Position numbers and translations under genes: made by a program. The notes beneath the pieces are model-generated. The model saw only the letters and a list, made by a program, of their open reading frames with translations. It was not told the DNA's origin and did no database searches. A stretch of DNA of 6,298 nucleotides. Origin: JBMYQA01 sp049600855. Lineage in GTDB: Bacteria > Bacteroidota > Bacteroidia > Cytophagales > Flammeovirgaceae. Shown here in pieces: positions 5,883 through 6,298 of this stretch. Each line of letters begins with the position of its first letter. Position 1 is the first letter of the stretch. The stretch covers positions 1-6,298 of the forward strand of contig JBMYQA010000329.1 of NCBI GenBank assembly GCA_049600855.1, read 5' to 3'.

Positions 5883-5904
5883 TTCCTCATCGGAAGGTGA
5901 GGAA
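5883..5904 (+). promoter_or_regulatory. 9-bp hairpin with GNRA-type loop after rpsB
   Basis: TTCCTCATC (5883-5891) pairs with GGTGAGGAA (5896-5904), including one G-U pair, and closes on the loop GGAA, a GNRA-type tetraloop. It lies 18 bases after the rpsB stop and 24 bases before the small gene. No T-run follows, so a simple intrinsic terminator is unlikely. It may stabilise the 3' end of the ribosomal message, attenuate transcription, or serve as a protein site. Confidence 0.55.
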
Positions 5905-5928
5905 TCATCCCTATAAACTTTAGGAGTG

Positions 5929-6135
5929 ATGGACATCAAAGAAATTGAAAAAAAGATTGTTGAGCTAAAAGCACAGCAGTCGGATTTCTTTAAAAAGAAG
6001 AAGGCTGATCGTGATGCGGGAGCCATTGAAGGAATTCGAAGCGAGCTGAATGATTTGAAAGCTCAAGTAAAAGAAGCCTACCGAGGAAGGCAAAAAGAAA
6101 AAAGAATTGCGCAGTCAGCTAAAAAGACGGCATAA
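5929..6135 (+). CDS. small basic coiled-coil protein of unknown function between rpsB and tsf
   Basis: The product has 68 residues from the ATG at 5929. A GTG directly before it could add one Met, but AGGAG at 5922-5926 already sits very close. About 14 Lys and 5 Arg against 12 acidic residues give a clear positive charge. Hydrophobic residues fall in two heptad runs: I3, I6, I10, L13, and I33, I36, L40, L43, V47. A charged turn separates them (KKKKADRDAG, 22-31), so a two-helix hairpin is likely. A basic tail (YRGRQKEKR, then SAKK) follows. It has no signal peptide and no cysteine. I do not recognise the family. It lies 64 bases after rpsB and directly before the operon terminator, so it is probably made with ribosomal proteins and may bind the ribosome or RNA. 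In size and helical-hairpin form it recalls uL29, but the sequence does not identify it as that. The clean heptads and location make it a likely real gene. Confidence 0.72.
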   Translation: MDIKEIEKKIVELKAQQSDFFKKKKADRDAGAIEGIRSELNDLKAQVKEAYRGRQKEKRIAQSAKKTA

Positions 6136-6148
6136 TTCAAAAACCTTT

Positions 6149-6190
6149 AATAGTGTTTGTTTCCTCAGTAAACAAACACTATTCTTTTTT
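6149..6190 (+). terminator. strong intrinsic terminator of the ribosomal operon
   Basis: AATAGTGTTTGTTT (6149-6162) pairs perfectly with AAACAAACACTATT (6170-6183) around a 7-base loop (CCTCAGT), followed by C and six T's at 6185-6190. It begins 13 bases after the stop of the small coiled-coil gene and separates it from tsf. Confidence 0.9.
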
Positions 6191-6260
6191 AAAAGCTACC
6201 CATGCTTTTAACCCTATATGTTCTGTATATTAATTTTTAAAATATAATTCTTTAATAAGA

Positions 6261-6298
6261 ATGGCAATTTCAGCAAAACAAGTCAAAGAGCTTAGAGA
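6261..6298 (+). CDS. tsf: elongation factor Ts, N-terminus only (partial)
   Basis: Only 12 complete codons are inside the window, reading MAISAKQVKELR. This matches the start of EF-Ts, whose N-terminal UBA-like helix typically reads VKELRE followed by TGAG. Its place just after rpsB supports the call, since rpsB-tsf adjacency is widespread in bacteria. EF-Ts releases GDP from EF-Tu in the cytoplasm. The ATG follows an A/T-rich stretch (TTTAATAAGA) without a clear Shine-Dalgarno. It has about 70 bases between the upstream terminator and its ATG, which should hold its own promoter, but I see no good TTG/TAnnTTTG pair there. Confidence 0.85.
   Translation, partial: MAISAKQVKELR

Noticed and set aside
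5721..6026. 101-codon minus-strand open frame, Phe/Ser-rich
   Set aside because: It is the antisense of the Lys/Glu-rich rpsB tail and the small coiled-coil gene. Phe/Ser richness is what antisense of Lys/Glu codons gives.
1..6298. Defence system, mobile element, CRISPR array or biosynthetic cluster
   Set aside because: No transposase, integrase, nuclease, spaced direct repeats or linked biosynthetic genes are visible. DoxX, FAS1 and the methyltransferase are separate transcription units with no shared theme.

Overview
The window looks like chromosomal DNA from a member of the Bacteroidota, probably a Cytophagales-like lineage. Three things point that way. The ribosomal genes run rplM-rpsI-rpsB and then tsf. 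The best promoter matches fit the Bacteroidota pattern (TTG, about 20 bases, TAnnTTTG) rather than TTGACA/TATAAT. Most starts sit behind A/T-rich sequence with weak or no Shine-Dalgarno. The DNA is AT-rich by eye. The genus cannot be set from this window.

Left part (1-1226): a short open frame running in from the left edge may be the end of an upstream gene. It is followed by a 300-residue cytoplasmic protein of unknown function with a Trp-rich C-terminal tail. A perfect 13-bp inverted repeat lies between this gene and the converging minus-strand gene.

Middle part (1227-2933): two minus-strand genes encode a four-helix DoxX-family membrane protein and a secreted FAS1 (fasciclin) protein. They are separated by about 350 bases in which a terminator-like hairpin overlaps a perfect promoter match. 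A further noncoding stretch of about 340 bases separates the FAS1 gene from the next plus-strand gene.

Right part (2934-6298): a class I SAM-dependent methyltransferase ends at a 14-bp bidirectional-type terminator. Next is a well-formed promoter and a structured leader of about 90 bases, then rplM (uL13), rpsI (uS9), rpsB (uS2) and a small basic coiled-coil protein of about 68 residues. These four look like one transcription unit, closed by a strong intrinsic terminator. tsf (EF-Ts) begins only after that terminator and runs off the right edge.

The ribosomal block is conserved housekeeping sequence. The items most worth a second look are the small protein between rpsB and tsf, and the structured rplM leader with its tiny upstream reading frame and GTG start. 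I see no mobile element, CRISPR array, tRNA, rRNA, or clear sign of a new defence or metabolic system.
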